In this document: positions 31,601-46,500 of the stretch, one piece after another
How positions within the stretch are numbered: position 1 is the stretch's first letter
Layout: each line of letters begins with the position of its first letter
DNA from: Hygrocybe punicea
Lineage: Eukaryota; Basidiomycota; Agaricomycetes; Agaricales; Hygrophoraceae
Direction: 5' to 3'
Assembly (NCBI GenBank): GCA_963556145.1
Contig: OY744463.1
Span: 7,440,001-7,504,000 of the forward strand
Length of the DNA stretch: 64,000 nt
Notes under the pieces: model-generated
Databases searched by the model: none
Told to the model about the DNA's origin: nothing
Seen by the model: the letters and a program-made list of their open reading frames with translations, nothing else
Position numbers and translations under genes: made by a program

Positions 31601-34600
31601 CACTCGGAGAGCGAGGAATTGCATCGAATTCTTTGGAATTGGTTGGAATTTGCACGGAATTGTCTTTTGAGCTTGCTGCAGTCGACACAAATACAGCTGA
31701 GCCACTCGTGGACCGAGGAATTGCATGGAATTGTTTGGAATTGGTTGGAATTTGCACGGAATTGTCTTTTGAGCTTGCTGCAGTCGACACAAATACAGCT
31801 GAGCCACTCGTGGACCGAGGAATTGCACGGAATTGTTTGGAATTGGTTGGAATTTGCACGGAATTGTCTTTTGAGCTCACAGGACACATCACAAATACAG
31901 CTGAGCCACTCGGAGAGTGAGGAATTGCATGGAATTCTTTGGAATTGGTTGGAATTTGCACGGAATTGTCTTTTGAGCTTGCTGCAGTCGACACAAATAC
32001 AGCTGAGCCACTCGTGGACCGAGGAATTGCATGGAATTGTTTGGAATTGGTTGGAATTTGCACGGAATTGTCTTTTGAGCTTGCTGCAGTCGACACAAAT
32101 ACAGCTGAGCCACTCGTGGACCGAGGAATTGCACGGAATTGTTTGGAATTGGTTGGAATTTGCACGGAATTGTCTTTTGAGCTCACAGGACACATCACAA
32201 ATACAGCTGAGCCACTCGGAGAGCGAGGAATTGCATGGAATTCTTTGGAATTGGTTGGAATTTGCACGGAATTGTCTTTTGAGCTTGCTGCAGTCGACAC
32301 AAATACAGCTGAGCCACTCGTGGACCGAGGAATTGCACGGAATTGTTTGGAATTGGTTGGAATTTGCACGGAATTGTCTTTTGAGCTTGCTGCAGTCGAC
32401 ACAAATACAGCTGAGCCACTCGTGGACCGAGGAATTGCATGGAATTGTTTGGAATTGGTTGGAATTTGCACGGAATTGTCTTTTGAGCTTGCTGCAGTCG
32501 ACACAAATACAGCTGAGCCACTCGTGGACCGAGGAATTGCATGGAATTCTTTGGAATTGGTTGGAATTTGCACGGAATTGTCTTTTGAGCTTGCTGCAGT
32601 CGACACAAATACAGCTGAGCCACTCGTGGACCGAGGAATTGCACGGAATTGTTTGGAATTGGTTGGAATTTGCACGGAATTGTCTTTTGAGCTCACAGGA
32701 CACATCACAAATACAGCTGAGCCACTCGGAGAGTGAGGAATTGCATGGAATTCTTTGGAATTGGTTGGAATTTGCACGGAATTGTCTTTTGAGCTTGCTG
32801 CAGTCGACACAAATACAGCTGAGCCACTCGTGGACCGAGGAATTGCATGGAATTGTTTGGAATTGGTTGGAATTTGCACGGAATTGTCTTTTGAGCTTGC
32901 TGCAGTCGACACAAATACAGCTGAGCCACTCGTGGACCGAGGAATTGCATGGAATTGTTTGGAATTGGTTGGAATTTGCACGGAATTGTCTTTTGAGCTT
33001 GCTGCAGTCGACACAAATATAGCTGAGCCACTCGTGGACCGAGGAATTGCACGGAATTGTTTGGAATTGGTTGGAATTTGCACGGAATTGTCTTTTGAGC
33101 TTGCTGCAGTCGACACAAATACAGCTGAGCCACTCGTGGACCGAGGAATTGCACGGAATTGTTTGGAATTGGTTGGAATTTGCACGGAATTGTCTTTTGA
33201 GCTCACAGGACACATCACAAATACAGCTGAGCCACTCGGAGAGTGAGGAATTGCATGGAATTCTTTGGAATTGGTTGGAATTTGCACGGAATTGTCTTTT
33301 GAGCTTGCTGCAGTCGACACAAATACAGCTGAGCCACTCGTGGACCGAGGAATTGCATGGAATTGTTTGGAATTGGTTGGAATTTGCACGGAATTGTCTT
33401 TTGAGCTTGCTGCAGTCGACACAAATACAGCTGAGCCACTCGTGGACCGAGGAATTGCACGGAATTGTTTGGAATTGGTTGGAATTTGCACGGAATTGTC
33501 TTTTGAGCTCACAGGACACATCACAAATACAGCTGAGCCACTCGGAGAGCGAGGAATTGCATGGAATTCTTTGGAATTGGTTGGAATTTGCACGGAATTG
33601 TCTTTTGAGCTTGCTGCAGTCGACACAAATACAGCTGAGCCACTCGTGGACCGAGGAATTGCATGGAATTGTTTGGAATTGGTTGGAATTTGCACGGAAT
33701 TGTCTTTTGAGCTTGCTGCAGTCGACACAAATACAGCTGAGCCACTCGTGGACCGAGGAATTGCATGGAATTGTTTGGAATTGGTTGGAATTTGCACGGA
33801 ATTGTCTTTTGAGCTTGCTGCAGTCGACACAAATATAGCTGAGCCACTCGTGGACCGAGGAATTGCACGGAATTGTTTGGAATTGGTTGGAATTTGCACG
33901 GAATTGTCTTTTGAGCTTGCTGCAGTCGACACAAATACAGCTGAGCCACTCGTGGACCGAGGAATTGCATGGAATTGTTTGGAATTGGTTGGAATTTGCA
34001 CGGAATTGTCTTTTGAGCTTGCTGCAGTCGACACAAATACAGCTGAGCCACTCGTGGACCGAGGAATTGCATGGAATTGTTTGGAATTGGTTGGAATTTG
34101 CACGGAATTGTCTTTTGAGCTTGCTGCAGTCGACACAAATACAGCTGAGCCACTCGTGGACCGAGGAATTGCACGGAATTGTTTGGAATTGGTTGGAATT
34201 TGCACGGAATTGTCTTTTGAGCTCACAGGACACATCACAAATACAGCTGAGCCACTCGGAGAGCGAGGAATTGCATCGAATTCTTTGGAATTGGTTGGAA
34301 TTTGCACGGAATTGTCTTTTGAGCTTGCTGCAGTCGACACAAATACAGCTGAGCCACTCGTGGACCGAGGAATTGCATGGAATTGTTTGGAATTGGTTGG
34401 AATTTGCACGGAATTGTCTTTTGAGCTCACAGGACACATCACAAATACAGCTGAGCCACTCGGAGAGCGAGGAATTGCATCGAATTCTTTGGAATTGGTT
34501 GGAATTTGCACGGAATTGTCTTTTGAGCTTGCTGCAGTCGACACAAATACAGCTGAGCCACTCGTGGACCGAGGAATTGCATGGAATTGTTTGGAATTGG

Positions 34601-35260
34601 TTGGAATTTGCACGGAATTGTCTTTTGAGCTTGCTGCAGTCGACACAAATACAGCTGAGCCACTCGTGGACCGAGGAATTGCATGGAATTGTTTGGAATT
34701 GGTTGGAATTTGCACGGAATTGTCTTTTGAGCTTGCTGCAGTCGACACAAATATAGCTGAGCCACTCGTGGACCGAGGAATTGCACGGAATTGTTTGGAA
34801 TTGGTTGGAATTTGCACGGAATTGTCTTTTGAGCTTGCTGCAGTCGACACAAATACAGCTGAGCCACTCGTGGACCGAGGAATTGCACGGAATTGTTTGG
34901 AATTGGTTGGAATTTGCACGGAATTGTCTTTTGAGCTCACAGGACACATCACAAATACAGCTGAGCCACTCGGAGAGCGAGGAATTGCATCGAATTCTTT
35001 GGAATTGGTTGGAATTTGCACGGAATTGTCTTTTGAGCTTGCTGCAGTCGACACAAATATAGCTGAGCCACTCGTGGACCGAGGAATTGCACGGAATTGT
35101 TTGGAATTGGTTGGAATTTGCACGGAATTGTCTTTTGAGCTTGCTGCAGTCGACACAAATACAGCTGAGCCACTCGTGGACCGAGGAATTGCACGGAATT
35201 GTTTGGAATTGGTTGGAATTTGCACGGAATTGTCTTTTGAGCTCACAGGACACATCACAA
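28550..35260 (+). repeat. 4182-bp higher-order duplication in the satellite
   Basis: The order of A variants and B monomers from about 28.55 to 31.1 kb is reproduced from about 32.73 to 35.26 kb, an offset of 4182 bp (41 monomers). B monomers near 29033, 29339, 30053, 30257, 30767 and 31073 correspond to 33215, 33521, 34235, 34439, 34949 and 35255. The match ends after 35.3 kb. Confidence 0.85.
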
Positions 35261-38200
35261 ATACAGCTGAGCCACTCGGAGAGCGAGGAATTGCATCGAA
35301 TTCTTTGGAATTGGTTGGAATTTGCACGGAATTGTCTTTTGAGCTTGCTGCAGTCGACACAAATACAGCTGAGCCACTCGTGGACCGAGGAATTGCATGG
35401 AATTGTTTGGAATTGGTTGGAATTTGCACGGAATTGTCTTTTGAGCTTGCTGCAGTCGACACAAATACAGCTGAGCCACTCGTGGACCGAGGAATTGCAT
35501 GGAATTGTTTGGAATTGGTTGGAATTTGCACGGAATTGTCTTTTGAGCTCACAGGACACATCACAAATACAGCTGAGCCACTCGGAGAGCGAGGAATTGC
35601 ATGGAATTCTTTGGAATTGGTTGGAATTTGCACGGAATTGTCTTTTGAGCTTGCTGCAGTCGACACAAATACAGCTGAGCCACTCGTGGACCGAGGAATT
35701 GCATGGAATTGTTTGGAATTGGTTGGAATTTGCACGGAATTGTCTTTTGAGCTTGCTGCAGTCGACACAAATATAGCTGAGCCACTCGTGGACCGAGGAA
35801 TTGCACGGAATTGTTTGGAATTGGTTGGAATTTGCACGGAATTGTCTTTTGAGCTTGCTGCAGTCGACACAAATACAGCTGAGCCACTCGTGGACCGAGG
35901 AATTGCATGGAATTGTTTGGAATTGGTTGGAATTTGCACGGAATTGTCTTTTGAGCTTGCTGCAGTCGACACAAATACAGCTGAGCCACTCGTGGACCGA
36001 GGAATTGCATGGAATTGTTTGGAATTGGTTGGAATTTGCACGGAATTGTCTTTTGAGCTTGCTGCAGTCGACACAAATACAGCTGAGCCACTCGTGGACC
36101 GAGGAATTGCATGGAATTGTTTGGAATTGGTTGGAATTTGCACGGAATTGTCTTTTGAGCTCACAGGACACATCACAAATACAGCTGAGCCACTCGGAGA
36201 GTGAGGAATTGCATGGAATTCTTTGGAATTGGTTGGAATTTGCACGGAATTGTCTTTTGAGCTTGCTGCAGTCGACACAAATACAGCTGAGCCACTCGTG
36301 GACCGAGGAATTGCATGGAATTGTTTGGAATTGGTTGGAATTTGCACGGAATTGTCTTTTGAGCTTGCTGCAGTCGACACAAATACAGCTGAGCCACTCG
36401 TGGACCGAGGAATTGCATGGAATTGTTTGGAATTGGTTGGAATTTGCACGGAATTGTCTTTTGAGCTTGCTGCAGTCGACACAAATATAGCTGAGCCACT
36501 CGTGGACCGAGGAATTGCACGGAATTGTTTGGAATTGGTTGGAATTTGCACGGAATTGTCTTTTGAGCTTGCTGCAGTCGACACAAATACAGCTGAGCCA
36601 CTCGTGGACCGAGGAATTGCACGGAATTGTTTGGAATTGGTTGGAATTTGCACGGAATTGTCTTTTGAGCTTGCTGCAGTCGACACAAATACAGCTGAGC
36701 CACTCGTGGACCGAGGAATTGCATGGAATTGTTTGGAATTGGTTGGAATTTGCACGGAATTGTCTTTTGAGCTTGCTGCAGTCGACACAAATACAGCTGA
36801 GCCACTCGTGGACCGAGGAATTGCATGGAATTGTTTGGAATTGGTTGGAATTTGCACGGAATTGTCTTTTGAGCTTGCTGCAGTCGACACAAATACAGCT
36901 GAGCCACTCGTGGACCGAGGAATTGCATGGAATTGTTTGGAATTGGTTGGAATTTGCACGGAATTGTCTTTTGAGCTTGCTGCAGTCGACACAAATACAG
37001 CTGAGCCACTCGTGGACCGAGGAATTGCATGGAATTGTTTGGAATTGGTTGGAATTTGCACGGAATTGTCTTTTGAGCTTGCTGCAGTCGACACAAATAC
37101 AGCTGAGCCACTCGTGGACCGAGGAATTGCATGGAATTGTTTGGAATTGGTTGGAATTTGCACGGAATTGTCTTTTGAGCTTGCTGCAGTCGACACAAAT
37201 ACAGCTGAGCCACTCGTGGACCGAGGAATTGCATGGAATTGTTTGGAATTGGTTGGAATTTGCACGGAATTGTCTTTTGAGCTTGCTGCAGTCGACACAA
37301 ATATAGCTGAGCCACTCGTGGACCGAGGAATTGCACGGAATTGTTTGGAATTGGTTGGAATTTGCACGGAATTGTCTTTTGAGCTTGCTGCAGTCGACAC
37401 AAATACAGCTGAGCCACTCGTGGACCGAGGAATTGCACGGAATTGTTTGGAATTGGTTGGAATTTGCACGGAATTGTCTTTTGAGCTTGCTGCAGTCGAC
37501 ACAAATACAGCTGAGCCACTCGTGGACCGAGGAATTGCATGGAATTGTTTGGAATTGGTTGGAATTTGCACGGAATTGTCTTTTGAGCTTGCTGCAGTCG
37601 ACACAAATACAGCTGAGCCACTCGTGGACCGAGGAATTGCATGGAATTGTTTGGAATTGGTTGGAATTTGCACGGAATTGTCTTTTGAGCTTGCTGCAGT
37701 CGACACAAATACAGCTGAGCCACTCGTGGACCGAGGAATTGCATGGAATTGTTTGGAATTGGTTGGAATTTGCACGGAATTGTCTTTTGAGCTTGCTGCA
37801 GTCGACACAAATACAGCTGAGCCACTCGTGGACCGAGGAATTGCACGGAATTGTTTGGAATTGGTTGGAATTTGCACGGAATTGTCTTTTGAGCTCACAG
37901 GACACATCACAAATACAGCTGAGCCACTCGGAGAGCGAGGAATTGCATGGAATTCTTTGGAATTGGTTGGAATTTGCACGGAATTGTCTTTTGAGCTTGC
38001 TGCAGTCGACACAAATACAGCTGAGCCACTCGTGGACCGAGGAATTGCATGGAATTGTTTGGAATTGGTTGGAATTTGCACGGAATTGTCTTTTGAGCTT
38101 GCTGCAGTCGACACAAATACAGCTGAGCCACTCGTGGACCGAGGAATTGCATGGAATTGTTTGGAATTGGTTGGAATTTGCACGGAATTGTCTTTTGAGC

Positions 38201-41200
38201 TTGCTGCAGTCGACACAAATACAGCTGAGCCACTCGTGGACCGAGGAATTGCACGGAATTGTTTGGAATTGGTTGGAATTTGCACGGAATTGTCTTTTGA
38301 GCTCACAGGACACATCACAAATACAGCTGAGCCACTCGGAGAGCGAGGAATTGCATGGAATTCTTTGGAATTGGTTGGAATTTGCACGGAATTGTCTTTT
38401 GAGCTTGCTGCAGTCGACACAAATACAGCTGAGCCACTCGTGGACCGAGGAATTGCATGGAATTGTTTGGAATTGGTTGGAATTTGCACGGAATTGTCTT
38501 TTGAGCTTGCTGCAGTCGACACAAATACAGCTGAGCCACTCGTGGACCGAGGAATTGCATGGAATTGTTTGGAATTGGTTGGAATTTGCACGGAATTGTC
38601 TTTTGAGCTTGCTGCAGTCGACACAAATATAGCTGAGCCACTCGTGGACCGAGGAATTGCACGGAATTGTTTGGAATTGGTTGGAATTTGCACGGAATTG
38701 TCTTTTGAGCTTGCTGCAGTCGACACAAATACAGCTGAGCCACTCGTGGACCGAGGAATTGCATGGAATTGTTTGGAATTGGTTGGAATTTGCACGGAAT
38801 TGTCTTTTGAGCTTGCTGCAGTCGACACAAATACAGCTGAGCCACTCGTGGACCGAGGAATTGCACGGAATTGTTTGGAATTGGTTGGAATTTGCACGGA
38901 ATTGTCTTTTGAGCTTGCTGCAGTCGACACAAATACAGCTGAGCCACTCGTGGACCGAGGAATTGCACGGAATTGTTTGGAATTGGTTGGAATTTGCACG
39001 GAATTGTCTTTTGAGCTCACAGGACACATCACAAATACAGCTGAGCCACTCGGAGAGCGAGGAATTGCATCGAATTCTTTGGAATTGGTTGGAATTTGCA
39101 CGGAATTGTCTTTTGAGCTTGCTGCAGTCGACACAAATACAGCTGAGCCACTCGTGGACCGAGGAATTGCATGGAATTGTTTGGAATTGGTTGGAATTTG
39201 CACGGAATTGTCTTTTGAGCTTGCTGCAGTCGACACAAATACAGCTGAGCCACTCGTGGACCGAGGAATTGCATGGAATTGTTTGGAATTGGTTGGAATT
39301 TGCACGGAATTGTCTTTTGAGCTTGCTGCAGTCGACACAAATATAGCTGAGCCACTCGTGGACCGAGGAATTGCACGGAATTGTTTGGAATTGGTTGGAA
39401 TTTGCACGGAATTGTCTTTTGAGCTTGCTGCAGTCGACACAAATACAGCTGAGCCACTCGTGGACCGAGGAATTGCACGGAATTGTTTGGAATTGGTTGG
39501 AATTTGCACGGAATTGTCTTTTGAGCTTGCTGCAGTCGACACAAATATAGCTGAGCCACTCGTGGACCGAGGAATTGCACGGAATTGTTTGGAATTGGTT
39601 GGAATTTGCACGGAATTGTCTTTTGAGCTTGCTGCAGTCGACACAAATACAGCTGAGCCACTCGTGGACCGAGGAATTGCATGGAATTGTTTGGAATTGG
39701 TTGGAATTTGCACGGAATTGTCTTTTGAGCTTGCTGCAGTCGACACAAATACAGCTGAGCCACTCGTGGACCGAGGAATTGCATGGAATTGTTTGGAATT
39801 GGTTGGAATTTGCACGGAATTGTCTTTTGAGCTTGCTGCAGTCGACACAAATATAGCTGAGCCACTCGTGGACCGAGGAATTGCACGGAATTGTTTGGAA
39901 TTGGTTGGAATTTGCACGGAATTGTCTTTTGAGCTTGCTGCAGTCGACACAAATACAGCTGAGCCACTCGTGGACCGAGGAATTGCATGGAATTGTTTGG
40001 AATTGGTTGGAATTTGCACGGAATTGTCTTTTGAGCTTGCTGCAGTCGACACAAATACAGCTGAGCCACTCGTGGACCGAGGAATTGCATGGAATTGTTT
40101 GGAATTGGTTGGAATTTGCACGGAATTGTCTTTTGAGCTTGCTGCAGTCGACACAAATATAGCTGAGCCACTCGTGGACCGAGGAATTGCACGGAATTGT
40201 TTGGAATTGGTTGGAATTTGCACGGAATTGTCTTTTGAGCTTGCTGCAGTCGACACAAATACAGCTGAGCCACTCGTGGACCGAGGAATTGCACGGAATT
40301 GTTTGGAATTGGTTGGAATTTGCACGGAATTGTCTTTTGAGCTCACAGGACACATCACAAATACAGCTGAGCCACTCGGAGAGCGAGGAATTGCATCGAA
40401 TTCTTTGGAATTGGTTGGAATTTGCACGGAATTGTCTTTTGAGCTTGCTGCAGTCGACACAAATATAGCTGAGCCACTCGTGGACCGAGGAATTGCACGG
40501 AATTGTTTGGAATTGGTTGGAATTTGCACGGAATTGTCTTTTGAGCTTGCTGCAGTCGACACAAATACAGCTGAGCCACTCGTGGACCGAGGAATTGCAT
40601 GGAATTGTTTGGAATTGGTTGGAATTTGCACGGAATTGTCTTTTGAGCTTGCTGCAGTCGACACAAATACAGCTGAGCCACTCGTGGACCGAGGAATTGC
40701 ATGGAATTGTTTGGAATTGGTTGGAATTTGCACGGAATTGTCTTTTGAGCTTGCTGCAGTCGACACAAATACAGCTGAGCCACTCGTGGACCGAGGAATT
40801 GCACGGAATTGTTTGGAATTGGTTGGAATTTGCACGGAATTGTCTTTTGAGCTCACAGGACACATCACAAATACAGCTGAGCCACTCGGAGAGCGAGGAA
40901 TTGCATGGAATTCTTTGGAATTGGTTGGAATTTGCACGGAATTGTCTTTTGAGCTTGCTGCAGTCGACACAAATACAGCTGAGCCACTCGTGGACCGAGG
41001 AATTGCATGGAATTGTTTGGAATTGGTTGGAATTTGCACGGAATTGTCTTTTGAGCTTGCTGCAGTCGACACAAATACAGCTGAGCCACTCGTGGACCGA
41101 GGAATTGCATGGAATTGTTTGGAATTGGTTGGAATTTGCACGGAATTGTCTTTTGAGCTTGCTGCAGTCGACACAAATATAGCTGAGCCACTCGTGGACC

Positions 41201-43516
41201 GAGGAATTGCACGGAATTGTTTGGAATTGGTTGGAATTTGCACGGAATTGTCTTTTGAGCTTGCTGCAGTCGACACAAATACAGCTGAGCCACTCGTGGA
41301 CCGAGGAATTGCATGGAATTGTTTGGAATTGGTTGGAATTTGCACGGAATTGTCTTTTGAGCTTGCTGCAGTCGACACAAATACAGCTGAGCCACTCGTG
41401 GACCGAGGAATTGCATGGAATTGTTTGGAATTGGTTGGAATTTGCACGGAATTGTCTTTTGAGCTTGCTGCAGTCGACACAAATACAGCTGAGCCACTCG
41501 TGGACCGAGGAATTGCACGGAATTGTTTGGAATTGGTTGGAATTTGCACGGAATTGTCTTTTGAGCTCACAGGACACATCACAAATACAGCTGAGCCACT
41601 CGGAGAGCGAGGAATTGCATCGAATTCTTTGGAATTGGTTGGAATTTGCACGGAATTGTCTTTTGAGCTTGCTGCAGTCGACACAAATACAGCTGAGCCA
41701 CTCGTGGACCGAGGAATTGCATGGAATTGTTTGGAATTGGTTGGAATTTGCACGGAATTGTCTTTTGAGCTTGCTGCAGTCGACACAAATACAGCTGAGC
41801 CACTCGTGGACCGAGGAATTGCATGGAATTGTTTGGAATTGGTTGGAATTTGCACGGAATTGTCTTTTGAGCTTGCTGCAGTCGACACAAATATAGCTGA
41901 GCCACTCGTGGACCGAGGAATTGCACGGAATTGTTTGGAATTGGTTGGAATTTGCACGGAATTGTCTTTTGAGCTTGCTGCAGTCGACACAAATACAGCT
42001 GAGCCACTCGTGGACCGAGGAATTGCACGGAATTGTTTGGAATTGGTTGGAATTTGCACGGAATTGTCTTTTGAGCTCACAGGACACATCACAAATACAG
42101 CTGAGCCACTCGGAGAGCGAGGAATTGCATCGAATTCTTTGGAATTGGTTGGAATTTGCACGGAATTGTCTTTTGAGCTTGCTGCAGTCGACACAAATAT
42201 AGCTGAGCCACTCGTGGACCGAGGAATTGCACGGAATTGTTTGGAATTGGTTGGAATTTGCACGGAATTGTCTTTTGAGCTTGCTGCAGTCGACACAAAT
42301 ACAGCTGAGCCACTCGTGGACCGAGGAATTGCACGGAATTGTTTGGAATTGGTTGGAATTTGCACGGAATTGTCTTTTGAGCTCACAGGACACATCACAA
42401 ATACAGCTGAGCCACTCGGAGAGCGAGGAATTGCATCGAATTCTTTGGAATTGGTTGGAATTTGCACGGAATTGTCTTTTGAGCTTGCTGCAGTCGACAC
42501 AAATACAGCTGAGCCACTCGTGGACCGAGGAATTGCATGGAATTGTTTGGAATTGGTTGGAATTTGCACGGAATTGTCTTTTGAGCTTGCTGCAGTCGAC
42601 ACAAATACAGCTGAGCCACTCGTGGACCGAGGAATTGCACGGAATTGTTTGGAATTGGTTGGAATTTGCACGGAATTGTCTTTTGAGCTTGCTGCAGTCG
42701 ACACAAATATAGCTGAGCCACTCGTGGACCGAGGAATTGCACGGAATTGTTTGGAATTGGTTGGAATTTGCACGGAATTGTCTTTTGAGCTTGCTGCAGT
42801 CGACACAAATACAGCTGAGCCACTCGTGGACCGAGGAATTGCACGGAATTGTTTGGAATTGGTTGGAATTTGCACGGAATTGTCTTTTGAGCTTGCTGCA
42901 GTCGACACAAATATAGCTGAGCCACTCGTGGACCGAGGAATTGCACGGAATTGTTTGGAATTGGTTGGAATTTGCACGGAATTGTCTTTTGAGCTTGCTG
43001 CAGTCGACACAAATACAGCTGAGCCACTCGTGGACCGAGGAATTGCACGGAATTGTTTGGAATTGGTTGGAATTTGCACGGAATTGTCTTTTGAGCTTGC
43101 TGCAGTCGACACAAATATAGCTGAGCCACTCGTGGACCGAGGAATTGCACGGAATTGTTTGGAATTGGTTGGAATTTGCACGGAATTGTCTTTTGAGCTT
43201 GCTGCAGTCGACACAAATACAGCTGAGCCACTCGTGGACCGAGGAATTGCACGGAATTGTTTGGAATTGGTTGGAATTTGCACGGAATTGTCTTTTGAGC
43301 TTGCTGCAGTCGACACAAATATAGCTGAGCCACTCGTGGACCGAGGAATTGCACGGAATTGTTTGGAATTGGTTGGAATTTGCACGGAATTGTCTTTTGA
43401 GCTTGCTGCAGTCGACACAAATACAGCTGAGCCACTCGTGGACCGAGGAATTGCACGGAATTGTTTGGAATTGGTTGGAATTTGCACGGAATTGTCTTTT
43501 GAGCTCACAGGACACA

Positions 43517-46500
43517 TCACAAATACAGCTGAGCCACTCGGAGAGCGAGGAATTGCATCGAATTCTTTGGAATTGGTTGGAATTTGCACGGAATTGTCTT
43601 TTGAGCTTGCTGCAGTCGACACAAATACAGCTGAGCCACTCGTGGACCGAGGAATTGCATGGAATTGTTTGGAATTGGTTGGAATTTGCACGGAATTGTC
43701 TTTTGAGCTTGCTGCAGTCGACACAAATACAGCTGAGCCACTCGTGGACCGAGGAATTGCATGGAATTGTTTGGAATTGGTTGGAATTTGCACGGAATTG
43801 TCTTTTGAGCTTGCTGCAGTCGACACAAATACAGCTGAGCCACTCGTGGACCGAGGAATTGCATGGAATTGTTTGGAATTGGTTGGAATTTGCACGGAAT
43901 TGTCTTTTGAGCTTGCTGCAGTCGACACAAATATAGCTGAGCCACTCGTGGACCGAGGAATTGCACGGAATTGTTTGGAATTGGTTGGAATTTGCACGGA
44001 ATTGTCTTTTGAGCTTGCTGCAGTCGACACAAATACAGCTGAGCCACTCGTGGACCGAGGAATTGCATGGAATTGTTTGGAATTGGTTGGAATTTGCACG
44101 GAATTGTCTTTTGAGCTTGCTGCAGTCGACACAAATACAGCTGAGCCACTCGTGGACCGAGGAATTGCATGGAATTGTTTGGAATTGGTTGGAATTTGCA
44201 CGGAATTGTCTTTTGAGCTTGCTGCAGTCGACACAAATATAGCTGAGCCACTCGTGGACCGAGGAATTGCACGGAATTGTTTGGAATTGGTTGGAATTTG
44301 CACGGAATTGTCTTTTGAGCTTGCTGCAGTCGACACAAATACAGCTGAGCCACTCGTGGACCGAGGAATTGCACGGAATTGTTTGGAATTGGTTGGAATT
44401 TGCACGGAATTGTCTTTTGAGCTCACAGGACACATCACAAATACAGCTGAGCCACTCGGAGAGCGAGGAATTGCATCGAATTCTTTGGAATTGGTTGGAA
44501 TTTGCACGGAATTGTCTTTTGAGCTTGCTGCAGTCGACACAAATATAGCTGAGCCACTCGTGGACCGAGGAATTGCACGGAATTGTTTGGAATTGGTTGG
44601 AATTTGCACGGAATTGTCTTTTGAGCTTGCTGCAGTCGACACAAATACAGCTGAGCCACTCGTGGACCGAGGAATTGCACGGAATTGTTTGGAATTGGTT
44701 GGAATTTGCACGGAATTGTCTTTTGAGCTTGCTGCAGTCGACACAAATATAGCTGAGCCACTCGTGGACCGAGGAATTGCACGGAATTGTTTGGAATTGG
44801 TTGGAATTTGCACGGAATTGTCTTTTGAGCTTGCTGCAGTCGACACAAATACAGCTGAGCCACTCGTGGACCGAGGAATTGCATGGAATTGTTTGGAATT
44901 GGTTGGAATTTGCACGGAATTGTCTTTTGAGCTTGCTGCAGTCGACACAAATACAGCTGAGCCACTCGTGGACCGAGGAATTGCATGGAATTGTTTGGAA
45001 TTGGTTGGAATTTGCACGGAATTGTCTTTTGAGCTTGCTGCAGTCGACACAAATACAGCTGAGCCACTCGTGGACCGAGGAATTGCACGGAATTGTTTGG
45101 AATTGGTTGGAATTTGCACGGAATTGTCTTTTGAGCTCACAGGACACATCACAAATACAGCTGAGCCACTCGGAGAGCGAGGAATTGCATCGAATTCTTT
45201 GGAATTGGTTGGAATTTGCACGGAATTGTCTTTTGAGCTTGCTGCAGTCGACACAAATACAGCTGAGCCACTCGTGGACCGAGGAATTGCATGGAATTGT
45301 TTGGAATTGGTTGGAATTTGCACGGAATTGTCTTTTGAGCTTGCTGCAGTCGACACAAATACAGCTGAGCCACTCGTGGACCGAGGAATTGCATGGAATT
45401 GTTTGGAATTGGTTGGAATTTGCACGGAATTGTCTTTTGAGCTTGCTGCAGTCGACACAAATATAGCTGAGCCACTCGTGGACCGAGGAATTGCACGGAA
45501 TTGTTTGGAATTGGTTGGAATTTGCACGGAATTGTCTTTTGAGCTTGCTGCAGTCGACACAAATACAGCTGAGCCACTCGTGGACCGAGGAATTGCATGG
45601 AATTGTTTGGAATTGGTTGGAATTTGCACGGAATTGTCTTTTGAGCTTGCTGCAGTCGACACAAATACAGCTGAGCCACTCGTGGACCGAGGAATTGCAT
45701 GGAATTGTTTGGAATTGGTTGGAATTTGCACGGAATTGTCTTTTGAGCTTGCTGCAGTCGACACAAATACAGCTGAGCCACTCGTGGACCGAGGAATTGC
45801 ACGGAATTGTTTGGAATTGGTTGGAATTTGCACGGAATTGTCTTTTGAGCTCACAGGACACATCACAAATACAGCTGAGCCACTCGGAGAGCGAGGAATT
45901 GCATCGAATTCTTTGGAATTGGTTGGAATTTGCACGGAATTGTCTTTTGAGCTTGCTGCAGTCGACACAAATACAGCTGAGCCACTCGTGGACCGAGGAA
46001 TTGCATGGAATTGTTTGGAATTGGTTGGAATTTGCACGGAATTGTCTTTTGAGCTTGCTGCAGTCGACACAAATACAGCTGAGCCACTCGTGGACCGAGG
46101 AATTGCATGGAATTGTTTGGAATTGGTTGGAATTTGCACGGAATTGTCTTTTGAGCTTGCTGCAGTCGACACAAATACAGCTGAGCCACTCGTGGACCGA
46201 GGAATTGCATGGAATTGTTTGGAATTGGTTGGAATTTGCACGGAATTGTCTTTTGAGCTTGCTGCAGTCGACACAAATATAGCTGAGCCACTCGTGGACC
46301 GAGGAATTGCACGGAATTGTTTGGAATTGGTTGGAATTTGCACGGAATTGTCTTTTGAGCTTGCTGCAGTCGACACAAATACAGCTGAGCCACTCGTGGA
46401 CCGAGGAATTGCATGGAATTGTTTGGAATTGGTTGGAATTTGCACGGAATTGTCTTTTGAGCTTGCTGCAGTCGACACAAATACAGCTGAGCCACTCGTG